Shown here piece by piece: positions 22,199 to 31,573 of a stretch of DNA of 64,000 bases; within the stretch, counting starts at the first letter, position 1, and every line of letters begins with the position of its first letter. Origin of the DNA: Medakamo hakoo. Lineage: Eukaryota; Chlorophyta; Trebouxiophyceae; Coccomyxaceae. The DNA is taken from NCBI GenBank assembly GCA_026636295.1, contig CP089455.1, positions 656,897 to 720,896 of the forward strand. The letters run 5' to 3'. The position numbers and the translations under genes are program-made. The notes under the pieces are model-generated. The model saw only the letters and a list, made by a program, of their open reading frames with translations, ran no database searches and had not been told where the DNA came from.

Positions 22199-22242
22199 GA
22201 GGGCGGGTGCGGGAAAGAGTCTCAACTCGACTGCCTGTTGTT

Positions 22243-23545
22243 CTACAGATTGTGCGGGAGCGCTAGGTAACTCTTCAGGCCGTCGTACACCGTGAAGCCG
22301 ATGGCCGTCGACGGCACGACTTTCAGGTAGTTGATGGACACGCCGGCAAACAGGGCTTTCAGCCCGCCCGCGCGCGCGATGGCGGCCAGGCCGCCCAGGG
22401 TGCCGGTGACGGGCGCGCCCAGCCGAGCCGCCGGCGGGCCACCCACGGCCGCGGACGCAGCCGCAGCGGCTGCGCCTGGCGCGCCGGCCAGCCGGGCCAA
22501 GCCCTGGACCTGCATCTGGCGGCGGACGACGTCGAGCGGGTAGGTCGCGGTCTGCGCGACGAGGCCGGCCGCCGCGCCAAACGCCAGGAGCGTGGGCGCG
22601 GACGCCCGGCCGGGCCCGGGTCCGGACGCCGACGCCGCATCGCGCCGGGCGGCCGCGTGCGCGGCTTTCGCCTTTTGGTACACGTAAAACTTCAGGCCGG
22701 CGTACGGCAGGATGCCGACCAGCGTCGGCCCCACGCCCCGGTACAGGCCCCGCACCCCTTCCGCCCGCAGCGTGGACGCCAGCACCGACCGCACGGTCGC
22801 GCGGGCGTGGTGGTGGTGTGGACTTCCTTTTTCGCCCTCCATTTGGTACGCCAGGCGCGTGCGGACCAGGTCGAGCGGGTAGGTGGCCAGGACAGCTGTC
22901 GCGCCTGCTGCGGAGCCCGCGAGTAGGTCGACGGTGGGAGGGACCGCGCCCGGCTGCGCGCCCGTGTGCGCGACAAGCTGGGCCCGGTAGTGTTCGTACG
23001 CGCCAAAGTGCAGGGCGGAGTAGGGGATGATGCGCATGACGGACGCGCCGTTGCCTCTGTTTTGAGCGGGGTGGTGGGCGTGGGCCGTGTGGATGGCATG
23101 GAGGCCAAAAAAAAAAAACGGATGGATGGATGGCAGGGGAAGGAGGGGCGGGAGGCGCGGCGAACGGGCGCCCACACACAACTTACTTGAACAGGCCGCG
23201 CAGGCCCTCCGTCTCCCAGATGCGGGCCAGGGTGGACCCGATGCCCAGGCCCTGCATGCGGCCGGTCTGTGTTGTTTGGGCGGGAGGGTGCGGCGGGTCC
23301 AGGTGGGAGGGGGGGGGGGAGCGGAGCGCGCGCGCTCCCCTTCCGCCTCGAAAACGCACTTGAAACAGGATTTTCACGCGCTCCAATGGCGCCACGCACG
23401 TCTTGGCGATGGCACCCGCCGCTCCACCGGCCAGGAGTTCCTTGGCGACGACGGGCGCGGCCTGGAGGCTAGACTGCACGCGTGACGACGGGGCGGTCGT
23501 GGATGGAGGGCCGTCGGCGGTGCGTGAGGAGGGTGAGGGCGACAT
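22243..23545 (-). CDS. Mitochondrial coenzyme A carrier (SLC25A42 / plant CoAc type)
   Basis: Exons 23545-23360, 23266-23187 and 23056-22243 give 359 residues. Three mitochondrial-carrier repeats are visible, with signatures PLERVK, PLDLVRTR and PLDVVRRQ at the ends of the odd helices. The sequence GNGASVMRIIPYSALHFGAY is characteristic of the CoA/adenine-nucleotide carrier subgroup (human SLC25A42, Arabidopsis CoAc1/2). It would import CoA across the inner mitochondrial membrane in exchange for adenine nucleotides. An Ala-rich insert lies in the third repeat. The stop codon is 44 bp from the Maf stop. A phosphopantetheine adenylyltransferase, which acts in CoA synthesis, lies about 1.6 kb upstream. 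Confidence 0.92.
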
Positions 23546-24027
23546 GTTGGTCGGCGTAATCAGGGGCACGGGAGTGTCGCACACAGGGCGCGATGTGTGC
23601 GGTGCGGCGCGGGCGCGGGCGTGCCTCCCCTCCCCGGCCTTTTTTTCTTTGGGCAGAGTGACGAGCGTCGCGCTGGCCAGCGGCCAATGCGCTGCTTCAC
23701 ACCGCTCATCTCGCGTGCCGGCCGCTGCACGGGGCCCTCGCCGCCTCCGGAAGGCCTGCACCTTCTCAGGCGCCTAGCTCACACGCTTGAGCTGTCAGCG
23801 GACGCAAAGAGAGCGCGTTAACGGAGCGTTTCTTAAGCCGGCACGCGCCCCCGCGCACGAGCGTCGAGCGCACGACGCCGCACAGCTGCCAGGCACAGCC
23901 AACCACCCCCCTCCTTTTTTGCCTCGACGCCGCGACTGCCAGGCACGGCCAACCACCCCCTCCCTTCCTGCCTCGCCTTCCTGTCGAGTCGACGCCCGGC
24001 CACTGTCAGGAGCCCAATCCCTCGAAC
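23546..24027. other. 482-bp divergent promoter region (CoA carrier / PRA1-like)
   Basis: It contains a 50-bp direct repeat at 23886-23975 and no coding stretch I can support. Confidence 0.6.
23886..23975. repeat. Two-copy direct repeat, 50-bp period
   Basis: CTGCCAGGCACRGCCAACCA and about 20 following bases (C-run, T-rich, then GCCTCG) occur at 23886 and again at 23936, just upstream of the PRA1-like start. It may be a duplicated promoter element. Confidence 0.75.
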
Positions 24028-24912
24028 ATGGACTGGGACGCCACGCCCTGGGCCGACGTGTGGGCGGCGCTGCGAGAAGCCGACTGGTCGGCCGCGCGGC
24101 CCCGCCCACTGGCCGAGGTCTTCGCCGGCCTCACCCCGCCGCCCGTCGACGGCGGCGCGCTCGGCGGCCGCCTCAAGTGCAATGCGTGGACGTACCGGGC
24201 GACGTACGCGCTGCTGGTGCTGGGCCCGCCCATTGTCCTGCCCCTCCTCCCCTTTGTCCGGTTCGGCGTCCCCGCCTGGGGCTGGCGGTCGGCCGCGGCC
24301 GCGGGCGGCCTGTGCGCCGCGCTGGCCCTCCTCCACCTGAACGACCTGTTTGCCGCGTCCGCGTCGGCTCGCGTGTTGAGGATCACACGACGCGTCGCCC
24401 CGTCCCTGGCGGCCCGCATGAGGGCGGCCATGGGCGCGGCGAGCGTCGCGGGCGGGCTGGGCGCGCCGCCGAGGGGTGGGGGCGGCCCGGCCGGCGGTGG
24501 CGTCCGCGTCGCGGGCGTGCGCCGCCCCGTCGCCGTCGGCGCCCTGGCCGGCGTCGCCTGCCTCTTCCTGCTCGCCGGCGGCGGCACGGCCGCCATTCGG
24601 CGGGCCGGCCTGTCGTCGGTGGCGGGGCTGGCGCTGTGCGCGGCGCACGCCGCCACGCGCTCGCCCGACTTGAAGGCCCGGCTGTCCTCGGGCCTGGGCT
24701 CCGCCCGCGACTACTCTGCCTTTTCGCAGGCGTGGGGTGCTGGCGGCGGCGCCGGCGCCGGCGCCGGCGGCGCCGACCTGCGCAGCCGCATGAGCGGGGC
24801 GGGCGTGAGCTTCACGGGCGCGCCGCTGCCCGGCGGCGGGGGGGGCGGCTCGCCCGGGTGGGCGGCGGCCGCGCCGCCGCCGCCGCCCGAGCGGAGGGAT
24901 TTCGCGCAGTGA
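24028..24912 (+). CDS. PRA1-family (prenylated Rab acceptor-like) membrane protein
   Basis: A single exon of 294 residues. The N-terminus (RPLAEVFAGL, LKCNAWTYRATYALLVL) fits the PRA1 pattern in which a conserved N-terminal segment with an N-Y pair leads into hydrophobic segments. Four hydrophobic stretches follow as two pairs (about 55-75, 85-105, 165-185 and 190-210), separated by a Gly-rich loop. PRA1/Yip3 proteins sit in ER and Golgi membranes and help load prenylated Rab GTPases during vesicle traffic. The C-terminal 60 residues are Gly/Ala/Pro-rich and probably disordered. The loop between hairpins is longer than in plant homologues, so this is a family-level call. Confidence 0.65.
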   Translation: MDWDATPWADVWAALREADWSAARPRPLAEVFAGLTPPPVDGGALGGRLKCNAWTYRATYALLVLGPPIVLPLLPFVRFGVPAWGWRSAAAAGGLCAALALLHLNDLFAASASARVLRITRRVAPSLAARMRAAMGAASVAGGLGAPPRGGGGPAGGGVRVAGVRRPVAVGALAGVACLFLLAGGGTAAIRRAGLSSVAGLALCAAHAATRSPDLKARLSSGLGSARDYSAFSQAWGAGGGAGAGAGGADLRSRMSGAGVSFTGAPLPGGGGGGSPGWAAAAPPPPPERRDFAQ

Positions 24913-25117
24913 ATGTGTGTGTAAAAAAGCGAAACACAAACGCATGAACACTGCTTGGCCGTGGGTGCGTGCGCGTGGGGGCTCTGGCGGGGGGAGAGGA
25001 GTGCGTATGTGTTTCCCTGTCGTTCTCTGTGTGTCCAGCGTCGCTGAAGAGGGTGCCTGGAGCGTCCTGTGCCTGGAGCGCAGAGAGTGTGGTGCGACGC
25101 GCTCTCACTCCCAAGCC

Positions 25118-26337
25118 ATGGCAGTGCGCCTTGCCCGGCGCGCGACGCCCCCCTCGTTAGGCTTGCATCCTTCGCGCTCCCTCTCCCCACGCCTACTACG
25201 AAGCCCGCCTCGCCCCCTGAGCGCGCCCAGGCGACCGCATTCTCCTCCACGCCGCCGGCGCACACGGCCAATGCCTCCGTCGGCGGGCGCGGCCCACACT
25301 CCGCCCTCAATCCCGCCCTACCCGCCCGGTCCCGCCATCGTGCTAGCATCCGTGCAGGAGGATGCGTGGTTGCCCGATCTGGTGGCGGCGGCGGCGTCGG
25401 GGAGGAGGGTGTTGTTGGTCTTTGGCGGTGCGTTGTTTTTTTTGCTCTCGCACCCCACCAACCTCGGCCTCCACCCCCCTGCGTCCTCACGCCTCCTCCC
25501 ACTCCTTCCCATCCCCACACACACACACGGCCAGGCCTCGCCCCCGCGTCCCCACCCCTCCCGCCTGCATTGTTGGCCTCCCTGGAACGCGCGTACACGG
25601 CCATTGCGGCCGCGTCGCCCTGCGCGGACGTCGTGCCGGTGGTCGTCGCAGACGAGGGGCGGGTCGCGGTCTTGGCAGAGCGTTTGAAGGGCGCCGGGCC
25701 CGGCTGCGTCGTCGTGCCGGCGGGCGAGCCCGCCCCGGCGAGGGCGCTGGCGGCGGAACTGGGCGTGGCGGCTGTGCCGGGCGTGGGGGAGCGCGGCGAC
25801 ACGCCGCCGACGGCGCCGCCGCCCCCGCCCTCCACCCCGCCCATCCCGCCCGGCGCGCGCCCGCCGTACGCCCGCGTCGCCGTCGGCGGCACGTTCGACC
25901 GGCTGCACGCCGGCCACCGCCTCCTCTTAGCCGTCTCAGCCCTGGCGTCCAAAGACGCGCTCTTCATCGGCGTGACGGACGGCGCGCTCGTCGCGAACAA
26001 AAGGGGGCGCGCGCCGCTGCAGCCGTATGACACGCGGGCGGCGGCGGCGGCGGCCTTTGCCCGGTCCGTGGGTCGGCCGCATGAGAGCAGTCCACTGGCC
26101 GTTGACACGGCTCCTCTGCTGGACCCGGCCGAGCCAACCGCCGCGGAGACGGATGGGAGGGTGGGCGCGCTGGTGGTGTCAGCAGAGACGGTGCCGGGTG
26201 GGGTCGCGATTGTGGAGGGGAGGAAGGCGAGGGGGCTGCCGCCGCTGGACCTGATTGTGGTGGGCCTTGTCGGTGGGCGCGGCCACGACAAGATCAGTTC
26301 GACGGCGTTGCGGGACGCGGAGGGAGGAGGCGTGTAG
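25118..26337 (+). CDS. Phosphopantetheine adenylyltransferase (CoA biosynthesis)
   Basis: Exons 25118-25427 and 25535-26337 give 370 residues. The C-terminal half is a eukaryotic PPAT: VAVGGTFDRLHAGHRLLL with the HxGH nucleotidyltransferase motif, LFIGVTDGAL, LVVSAETVPGG and GHDKISSTALR, matching plant and COASY PPAT domains. It transfers AMP from ATP to 4'-phosphopantetheine, giving dephospho-CoA. The first 60 residues are Arg/Pro/Ser-rich and could be an organelle leader. They are followed by an extra domain of about 150 residues (VLLVFG, ADVVPVVVAD) absent from the short plant enzyme but in the position of the COASY N-terminal region. No dephospho-CoA kinase domain follows. The gene precedes MED10 by 76 bp on the same strand. 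Confidence 0.9.
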
Positions 26338-26413
26338 CTGAGAGGGAGAGAGACTGGAGAGAGAGAGGGGCGGGCGTGGTCGTGCCCGTCCACTCGACAA
26401 AACGGCCGAGGGC

Positions 26414-27295
26414 ATGACCGACGCCCGCCAGTCCTTTTGCGCCGCGGTGGAGGGCGCCCTGGCACAGGTGCGTGGGTGCGTCCATGCTCTCTGACCTCTG
26501 TGTCCCGGCGTCAGCTCGCCTGAGGGACCGGCGGCGGCGCTGGGCGGGCCGGGGCGAGCAACGCGCGGTCGATCGTTCGCCCGCCCCATTGCTTTTTGCG
26601 TCTGCGCCGGATCATTGATGGCCGCCGAGCCGGCTATTCTCGCGCCCAGAACACCCGTTCCCACGAACCGGCGTGTGACCGCGCATGTCAGCGTGCCTGC
26701 TGCCGGAGCGGAGAGCGGTCCTGCGCCCTGCTTCCATTCCTCCGCGCCGTCCGTTTCGTTCCGCTTTGCATTCACACGCTCCCCCTCTCCCATCCCCCCC
26801 ACCCCTCAGCTCGACGACATCGACACCTCCCTGGCTGCCTACGACGGTGACGCAGACGCCCTGGCCGACCGCATGTGAGGAAGGCGGAGGGGTGGAAGGC
26901 GGGCGCGTGCTGCCCGCCTCGCTCGTTTTTTCCTGTCCCCCTCACGCCCTCCCCCGCCCCCTCCTGCTCCATCCTCCCACCCACCCTCCAGCGCCGCGCT
27001 CCACGCCACCCTCGCCTCCCTGAAAGCCGACCACCGGGACGCCCTGGCCGTCGACATCCCGCTCGACCTGGTGGCCGCCGTCGACGCGGGCACCCACCCG
27101 GACGCCTTCACCGCGTCCGTCTTTGCCCGGGCGCACCGGGGCAACCAGCTGGCGGCGGGCAAGGCCGCGGCGCTGGGCGCGTTTCACGGCGCGCTGCTGA
27201 AGGAGGCGCGGGCGGCCCTGCCCGCGACCGCGGCCGAGTACGAAGCCTTGGCCTCGGCCCCGCCGCCGGCCGCTGCCGAAGGCAAGCAGCAGTAA
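26414..27295 (+). CDS. MED10: Mediator complex subunit 10
   Basis: Exons 26414-26467, 26810-26874 and 26992-27295 give 140 residues. The helical N-terminus (LDDIDTSLAAYDGDAD) and the core VDIPLDLVAAVDAGTHPD followed by helices with NQLAAGK fit MED10 (consensus VNIPLEVFEYIDQGRNP). MED10 is a small, essential subunit of the Mediator middle module that bridges transcription factors and RNA polymerase II. Introns sit in phases that restore each conserved codon. The stop codon is 12 bp before the TPLATE start on the same strand, and PPAT ends 76 bp before this gene. Confidence 0.85.
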
Positions 27296-27307
27296 AACAC
27301 AAAGGAC

Positions 27308-30300
27308 ATGCCGCCGTCCCGCGCGTCCGGCAGCCTGCGCGGCGGGCGGTCGACGGTCGGCGGCGGGGGCGGGGATGGCGCGACCACCGTCGGCGGCGGG
27401 TCCGCGAACGCGTCCGCCGTCACCACGCTGCTCCAGGCCCTGAACGCGGCGGCGTGCGGGCGGGACGCCGCGCCCGTCCTGGGTTCGGCCTGGGAGGACG
27501 TCCTCCGCGGGTGCGGCGGCGGGCCCGGCGGGCCGCCCCTGCTCCGCGTGCTAGCGTACGACGGCGCGCGCGCGGCGCGCCCGTCGACGCTCTCGCCCGC
27601 CGACTGGGAGTGCCTGTGCGACGCGGCCGAAGCGGACTTAGGAGCGGACTCGTCCGCGCCGCCGGAGGTGCAGGCGGCAGCGCTGGCGGCGTTGGCGGCC
27701 CTGCCGGCCGACGCGGCCGCGGCCGCGTGTGGTAGTGCTGCGGGCGGGGGTGGCGCGGCCGCGCGCGTCGTCCCGGCCCTGACCTCTGGCCACCCGGCCG
27801 TCCGCCCGGCTGCCGCCCGCGCCGCGGCCGCCTTCCTGACCCGGGACGCCTGGTTGGGCGCGCCGGGAGGGGAGGATGCGGCGGCAGGCGCGGCGGCCGC
27901 CTTGGGCGACGCGCTGTTGGACGAGGACGACGCGACCGTGGCTGCGGCCGCCTCCGCCCTCGTCGACTGCCTGGGCGTCGCGGCCGCCGACCCGACCCCG
28001 CCCACGCACGCGGCGGGGGCGGCGCGGGCCGCGGCATTGCAGCCCGTCGCCGGCGCGGTCTTGGCCGCCCTCCCGGCCGTCTTGGACCGGTGCGCGGCCC
28101 TCCCGCCGGCGGGCGTGGCCGACGCCGCGCGCGCGGTGGCCGCCGTCCTGTCTTTCGCGGCGGCCACGGCGCCGTCACCGCCGCCCGCGTGGGCGTACTC
28201 GTCCGCCGCGGATTTCGCGGCCCGCGTGGCTGACAGCCCCGACCCGGCCGCGGCACTGGACGGCGCCATCGCCCTCGCGAACATCGCGGCCCTGGCGGCG
28301 CGGCCGGGCCCGGCCACCAAGCCGTCTCCGTCCTCCGCCGTCGCGGCTGCTGCCGCGTCGGGCGCGGCCGCGCCCGCTGCCGCGGCGGCGGCTGCTCCAC
28401 GCGCGGCCGCCGCCCTCATCGCGTCCTGGGCCCGCCCAGCCCTGGAGCCCGTCCGCCCGCAGGCGGCGGCCGCCCTGGCGGCCCTGCTGCCCGCGCTGCC
28501 GCCCCTGGAACGCGCGGCGGCCGCGCGCACCCTGCTGTCCCTGGCCGGCGACGTGTCCGGCTCGTCCGACCGGGCGGGGTGCCTGGCCTCCGCGTGGGCC
28601 GCCCTCGTCGGGCTGGACCTGTGGGCCCGCGGCGCCCGGCGCACGGCTGCCGCAGCCGGCACGGCCGCGCCGCTGGTCGCGGGTGGCGGCGAGCTGCGCG
28701 CCGCGCTCGCGTCGGCGGAAGTCGTGGCCGCCATTGCCGGGGACGATGGATCCGCCTGGCCGCCGTCATCTCCTGCGGACGGCGGGCCCTGGCCGCCCGC
28801 GTACCGTGAAGAACTGGTGGCGACGCTGCTGGCCGTGGTGCGGGCGGTGCCCGCGGCGGGCGCGGCGGCGCGCGCGGCGCGCGCGGCGCTCGCTCGCGCG
28901 GCTGCCGCCGAAGCGGCTGGTGAGACAGGCGCCTTTGTGCCCGGATCCGGCGAACATGGCGCCACGGGAGAAGCCGACGACTGGCTGGGCACGGCGCGCA
29001 TCGCGTTGCAGGGCACGCGTGCGTGCCTGGGCTGGGACGTTGGCGGGTGGGGTGAGGAGGCGGGGGGTGCGGGCGGCGGCACGACCACCGCGCCGGTCGA
29101 CGCCTGGCTCGGCCTCCTGGGCGACGCCCTGCGGGCGGCGCGGGCTCTCTGCCCGCCCGCTGTGGCGGACGGCGCCGCGCCTGCGGCGACGGCCGCGCCT
29201 CAACCAGCCCGGACGAGCGTGGACGGCGCGGCCGCCTCCACCCCGCGCGCGGGCGCCGGCCCACCGCCGGCCCACCCACCCCTCGCCCACACGACGTCCC
29301 TGCTCCCCGCCACGCCGCCGCTCCCGCCGCCCCGCCTGCCGCCGGCCCCGCACCGGTCCGCGCTCCAGGCCCTGCTGCGCACGCTGTTGATCCACTGGAA
29401 GGCCGTGCCCGTGCCCGCCCGGCCGCGCGCGCTGTGGACGGCCGTCGCGGGCCTAGACCTGCCGGGACACCCGGACGCGCGGTGGGCGCTGCTGCTGCGC
29501 GCGGCGGAGGAACAGCTGGACAGGGGGGCTGGGGATGGGCGGGCCCGGCGCCGGGCGGCCGGGCGTGCGGCCGCGGCGGCCGGGTTTTTGAGCTCGCAGG
29601 CTGCCGCGGCGGCGGCGGCGGCGGCGGCCGCCGCTGCAGCCGCTGCCACGCCCGACGGAGCTGCCGCCGCGTCCACCTCCGCCAATCCCTTTGCCGACGC
29701 CACCACCGCCACGCCGTCGTCATCCACCGCCCCATCTCTCCCCTCGCCAACCGACCCGCCTGAAGCCGTGGCGGCCCGGGCGGAAGCGGGCGCGGCGGGC
29801 TTGGCCGCCATTGAAGCGGCCGCCCGCCGGGTGGCGGCCGACCTGGCCGCGTTCGGCGCCCGCCCCGGCCTGTTGGAGCTGGCGCGCGGAATCGCGGCTG
29901 TGGCGAGCCCGCATGCCGCCGCCGACGCGGTCGCCGGACCGGAAGCCCGGGAGCGGGCGGCCCGGGTGGTGGCGGCCTTGAGTGCTGCCGCCGCGGCGGC
30001 GCGTCCCCCTCCACCGCCACCGGGCGAGTCGGACGACTCGGACCTGGACGACGCCGCCGCGGCCGCGGCTGCGGCGGCCGCAGCCGCGGCCGCGGCGGCT
30101 TCCCTACCCGAACGCGCCTGCCTGGACGGCGCCGCGCCGGGCGGCGTGGCCGCGACGGCGGGCGGGCCGATGGGCCCGCCGACCGCGCCCGCGCTCGCTG
30201 CCGGCGCGCCGGGCGCTCGTTACGCGGCGCTCGCCTCGGCCGTCGCGGCCGCCGTCCAGGCGGCGTTGGGCGGTGGGCGTGGCGGAGAGGCTGGCGCCGC

Positions 30301-31573
30301 CGCGCCTGCGTCGGCCGAAGCCGCCGCCGGCGACGACGACGCCGCCGGCCCGCCGGGCGTGCTGGAGGTCGCGCGCCTGGCGGCGGGCGGGCTGCCGCCC
30401 GCGGCCGCGGCCGCCGCCGCCGGCGCCGCGTCCGGCGGTGGCCCCCGCCCGGGCGTGGTGGCCCTGCTGCCTTACCGCCCCCTCGACGGCTGCGCTGCGT
30501 TCGAGCTCACGGGACCGGCCGACCCCGTCCGCGTCGCCATCGTGGCGGCCGACCTGGACGGCCCGGGCCGGGCGCTTGCCCTCCGCCTGGAAGCGACCAA
30601 CCGGTGTCCGGCCGACCTGCCCGCCGGCGCCGTCGCCGTCGCGCTGCGCTGGTCGGGCGCCGCGGTCGGGACGGGAAGGGGGTCGGGCGCGGTGCCGTTG
30701 CCGGCCCTGGCTCCCGGCGAGGCCCACGCCTGGCGGGCGGACGCGGGCTTGACGAGCCCTGGCCCCGCCGCCGTCGGCGTCGCAGTCGACCTCACCGCCG
30801 CGGCGGGGCGGGCGTTTGCCGGGGCGGGCGATGCGCCGGGCCTCATTCGCGGCTGTTGCTCCTTCACCCTGGGTCCCGCCGACTGGCTGGCCGTGCCCGT
30901 GGTCGGAGCTGCCCCCATCCGGGCGGCCGCGCCGTTTTTCGGTGCGTGGGCGGGCGCGCCGGGCGCGGGCGTCGTGTCGGCCGTCCCTTGCACCCGGCCC
31001 GGTGTGACGGGCCCGCCCGCGCTGTTGGGCGCGCTGGTCCGTGGCGGGCGCCTGGCGCTGGCTTGGTCCGCCCCTCTGCCGGCCCAGGCGGGCTTCGTCG
31101 CCGCCCTGGCGGGCGTCAGCCCCCTGTCCGGCGCGCCCGTGCTGGTCGTCGCCTCGGCGCGGCTGGTGGTGGAGGGAGACGCGGCAGGCGGCCCGCCTGC
31201 GACCGCCCGCCTCCCACCGCACGCGGCCGCGAGCTTCGAGGTGCGGACCCGGTGCCCGGCGTTGGGGGCGGCGATTGGCGCGGATGCGGGCGGGTTCATT
31301 GCCGCTCTGGCGGGCGGAGAACTCGCGGCGGGCGCTGGCCTCGCCGTCGGCGGCGGGCGGGCAGTGCCGCCGCCCGCGGGCCGGCCGGCCGCGCCGGGCG
31401 CCGCCCTGGCCGCCCTCTGCTCGACCACCCTCCCCGCCCGGTCCGACGCAGAAGCGGCGGCCGCGGCTGTGGGTGGGTTGGACGCGGCGGACGCGGCGGC
31501 GGAAGCGGCTGCGGCGGCAGAGTGGCGGAGGCTGGTTGGTGCGGCTGCGGCCGCCGAGCGGGTGGGTGGGTGA
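27308..31573 (+). CDS. TPLATE: TPLATE, subunit of the TSET/TPLATE endocytic adaptor complex
   Basis: A single uninterrupted exon of 1421 residues. Residues about 38-130 (starting VTTLLQALNAAACGRDAAPV, then SPADWECLCDAAEADL and LAALAALPA) line up with the N-terminus of plant TPLATE (ALLQALQQSAAGRD and DLWDTVCSGVRNDLDFPD). The rest of the N-terminal half is an Ala-rich alpha-solenoid (beta-coat trunk). After low-complexity Ala and Asp linkers, a beta-sandwich appendage starts near 1050 (VVALLPYRPLDGCAAFELTG). TPLATE acts at the plasma membrane in clathrin-mediated endocytosis with the other TSET subunits. It is longer than plant TPLATE (about 1180) because of Ala-rich inserts. The absence of introns in 4.3 kb contrasts with its neighbours, and the 12-bp gap to MED10 is remarkable. 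Confidence 0.88.
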   Translation: MPPSRASGSLRGGRSTVGGGGGDGATTVGGGSANASAVTTLLQALNAAACGRDAAPVLGSAWEDVLRGCGGGPGGPPLLRVLAYDGARAARPSTLSPADWECLCDAAEADLGADSSAPPEVQAAALAALAALPADAAAAACGSAAGGGGAAARVVPALTSGHPAVRPAAARAAAAFLTRDAWLGAPGGEDAAAGAAAALGDALLDEDDATVAAAASALVDCLGVAAADPTPPTHAAGAARAAALQPVAGAVLAALPAVLDRCAALPPAGVADAARAVAAVLSFAAATAPSPPPAWAYSSAADFAARVADSPDPAAALDGAIALANIAALAARPGPATKPSPSSAVAAAAASGAAAPAAAAAAAPRAAAALIASWARPALEPVRPQAAAALAALLPALPPLERAAAARTLLSLAGDVSGSSDRAGCLASAWAALVGLDLWARGARRTAAAAGTAAPLVAGGGELRAALASAEVVAAIAGDDGSAWPPSSPADGGPWPPAYREELVATLLAVVRAVPAAGAAARAARAALARAAAAEAAGETGAFVPGSGEHGATGEADDWLGTARIALQGTRACLGWDVGGWGEEAGGAGGGTTTAPVDAWLGLLGDALRAARALCPPAVADGAAPAATAAPQPARTSVDGAAASTPRAGAGPPPAHPPLAHTTSLLPATPPLPPPRLPPAPHRSALQALLRTLLIHWKAVPVPARPRALWTAVAGLDLPGHPDARWALLLRAAEEQLDRGAGDGRARRRAAGRAAAAAGFLSSQAAAAAAAAAAAAAAAATPDGAAAASTSANPFADATTATPSSSTAPSLPSPTDPPEAVAARAEAGAAGLAAIEAAARRVAADLAAFGARPGLLELARGIAAVASPHAAADAVAGPEARERAARVVAALSAAAAAARPPPPPPGESDDSDLDDAAAAAAAAAAAAAAAASLPERACLDGAAPGGVAATAGGPMGPPTAPALAAGAPGARYAALASAVAAAVQAALGGGRGGEAGAAAPASAEAAAGDDDAAGPPGVLEVARLAAGGLPPAAAAAAAGAASGGGPRPGVVALLPYRPLDGCAAFELTGPADPVRVAIVAADLDGPGRALALRLEATNRCPADLPAGAVAVALRWSGAAVGTGRGSGAVPLPALAPGEAHAWRADAGLTSPGPAAVGVAVDLTAAAGRAFAGAGDAPGLIRGCCSFTLGPADWLAVPVVGAAPIRAAAPFFGAWAGAPGAGVVSAVPCTRPGVTGPPALLGALVRGGRLALAWSAPLPAQAGFVAALAGVSPLSGAPVLVVASARLVVEGDAAGGPPATARLPPHAAASFEVRTRCPALGAAIGADAGGFIAALAGGELAAGAGLAVGGGRAVPPPAGRPAAPGAALAALCSTTLPARSDAEAAAAAVGGLDAADAAAEAAAAAEWRRLVGAAAAAERVGG

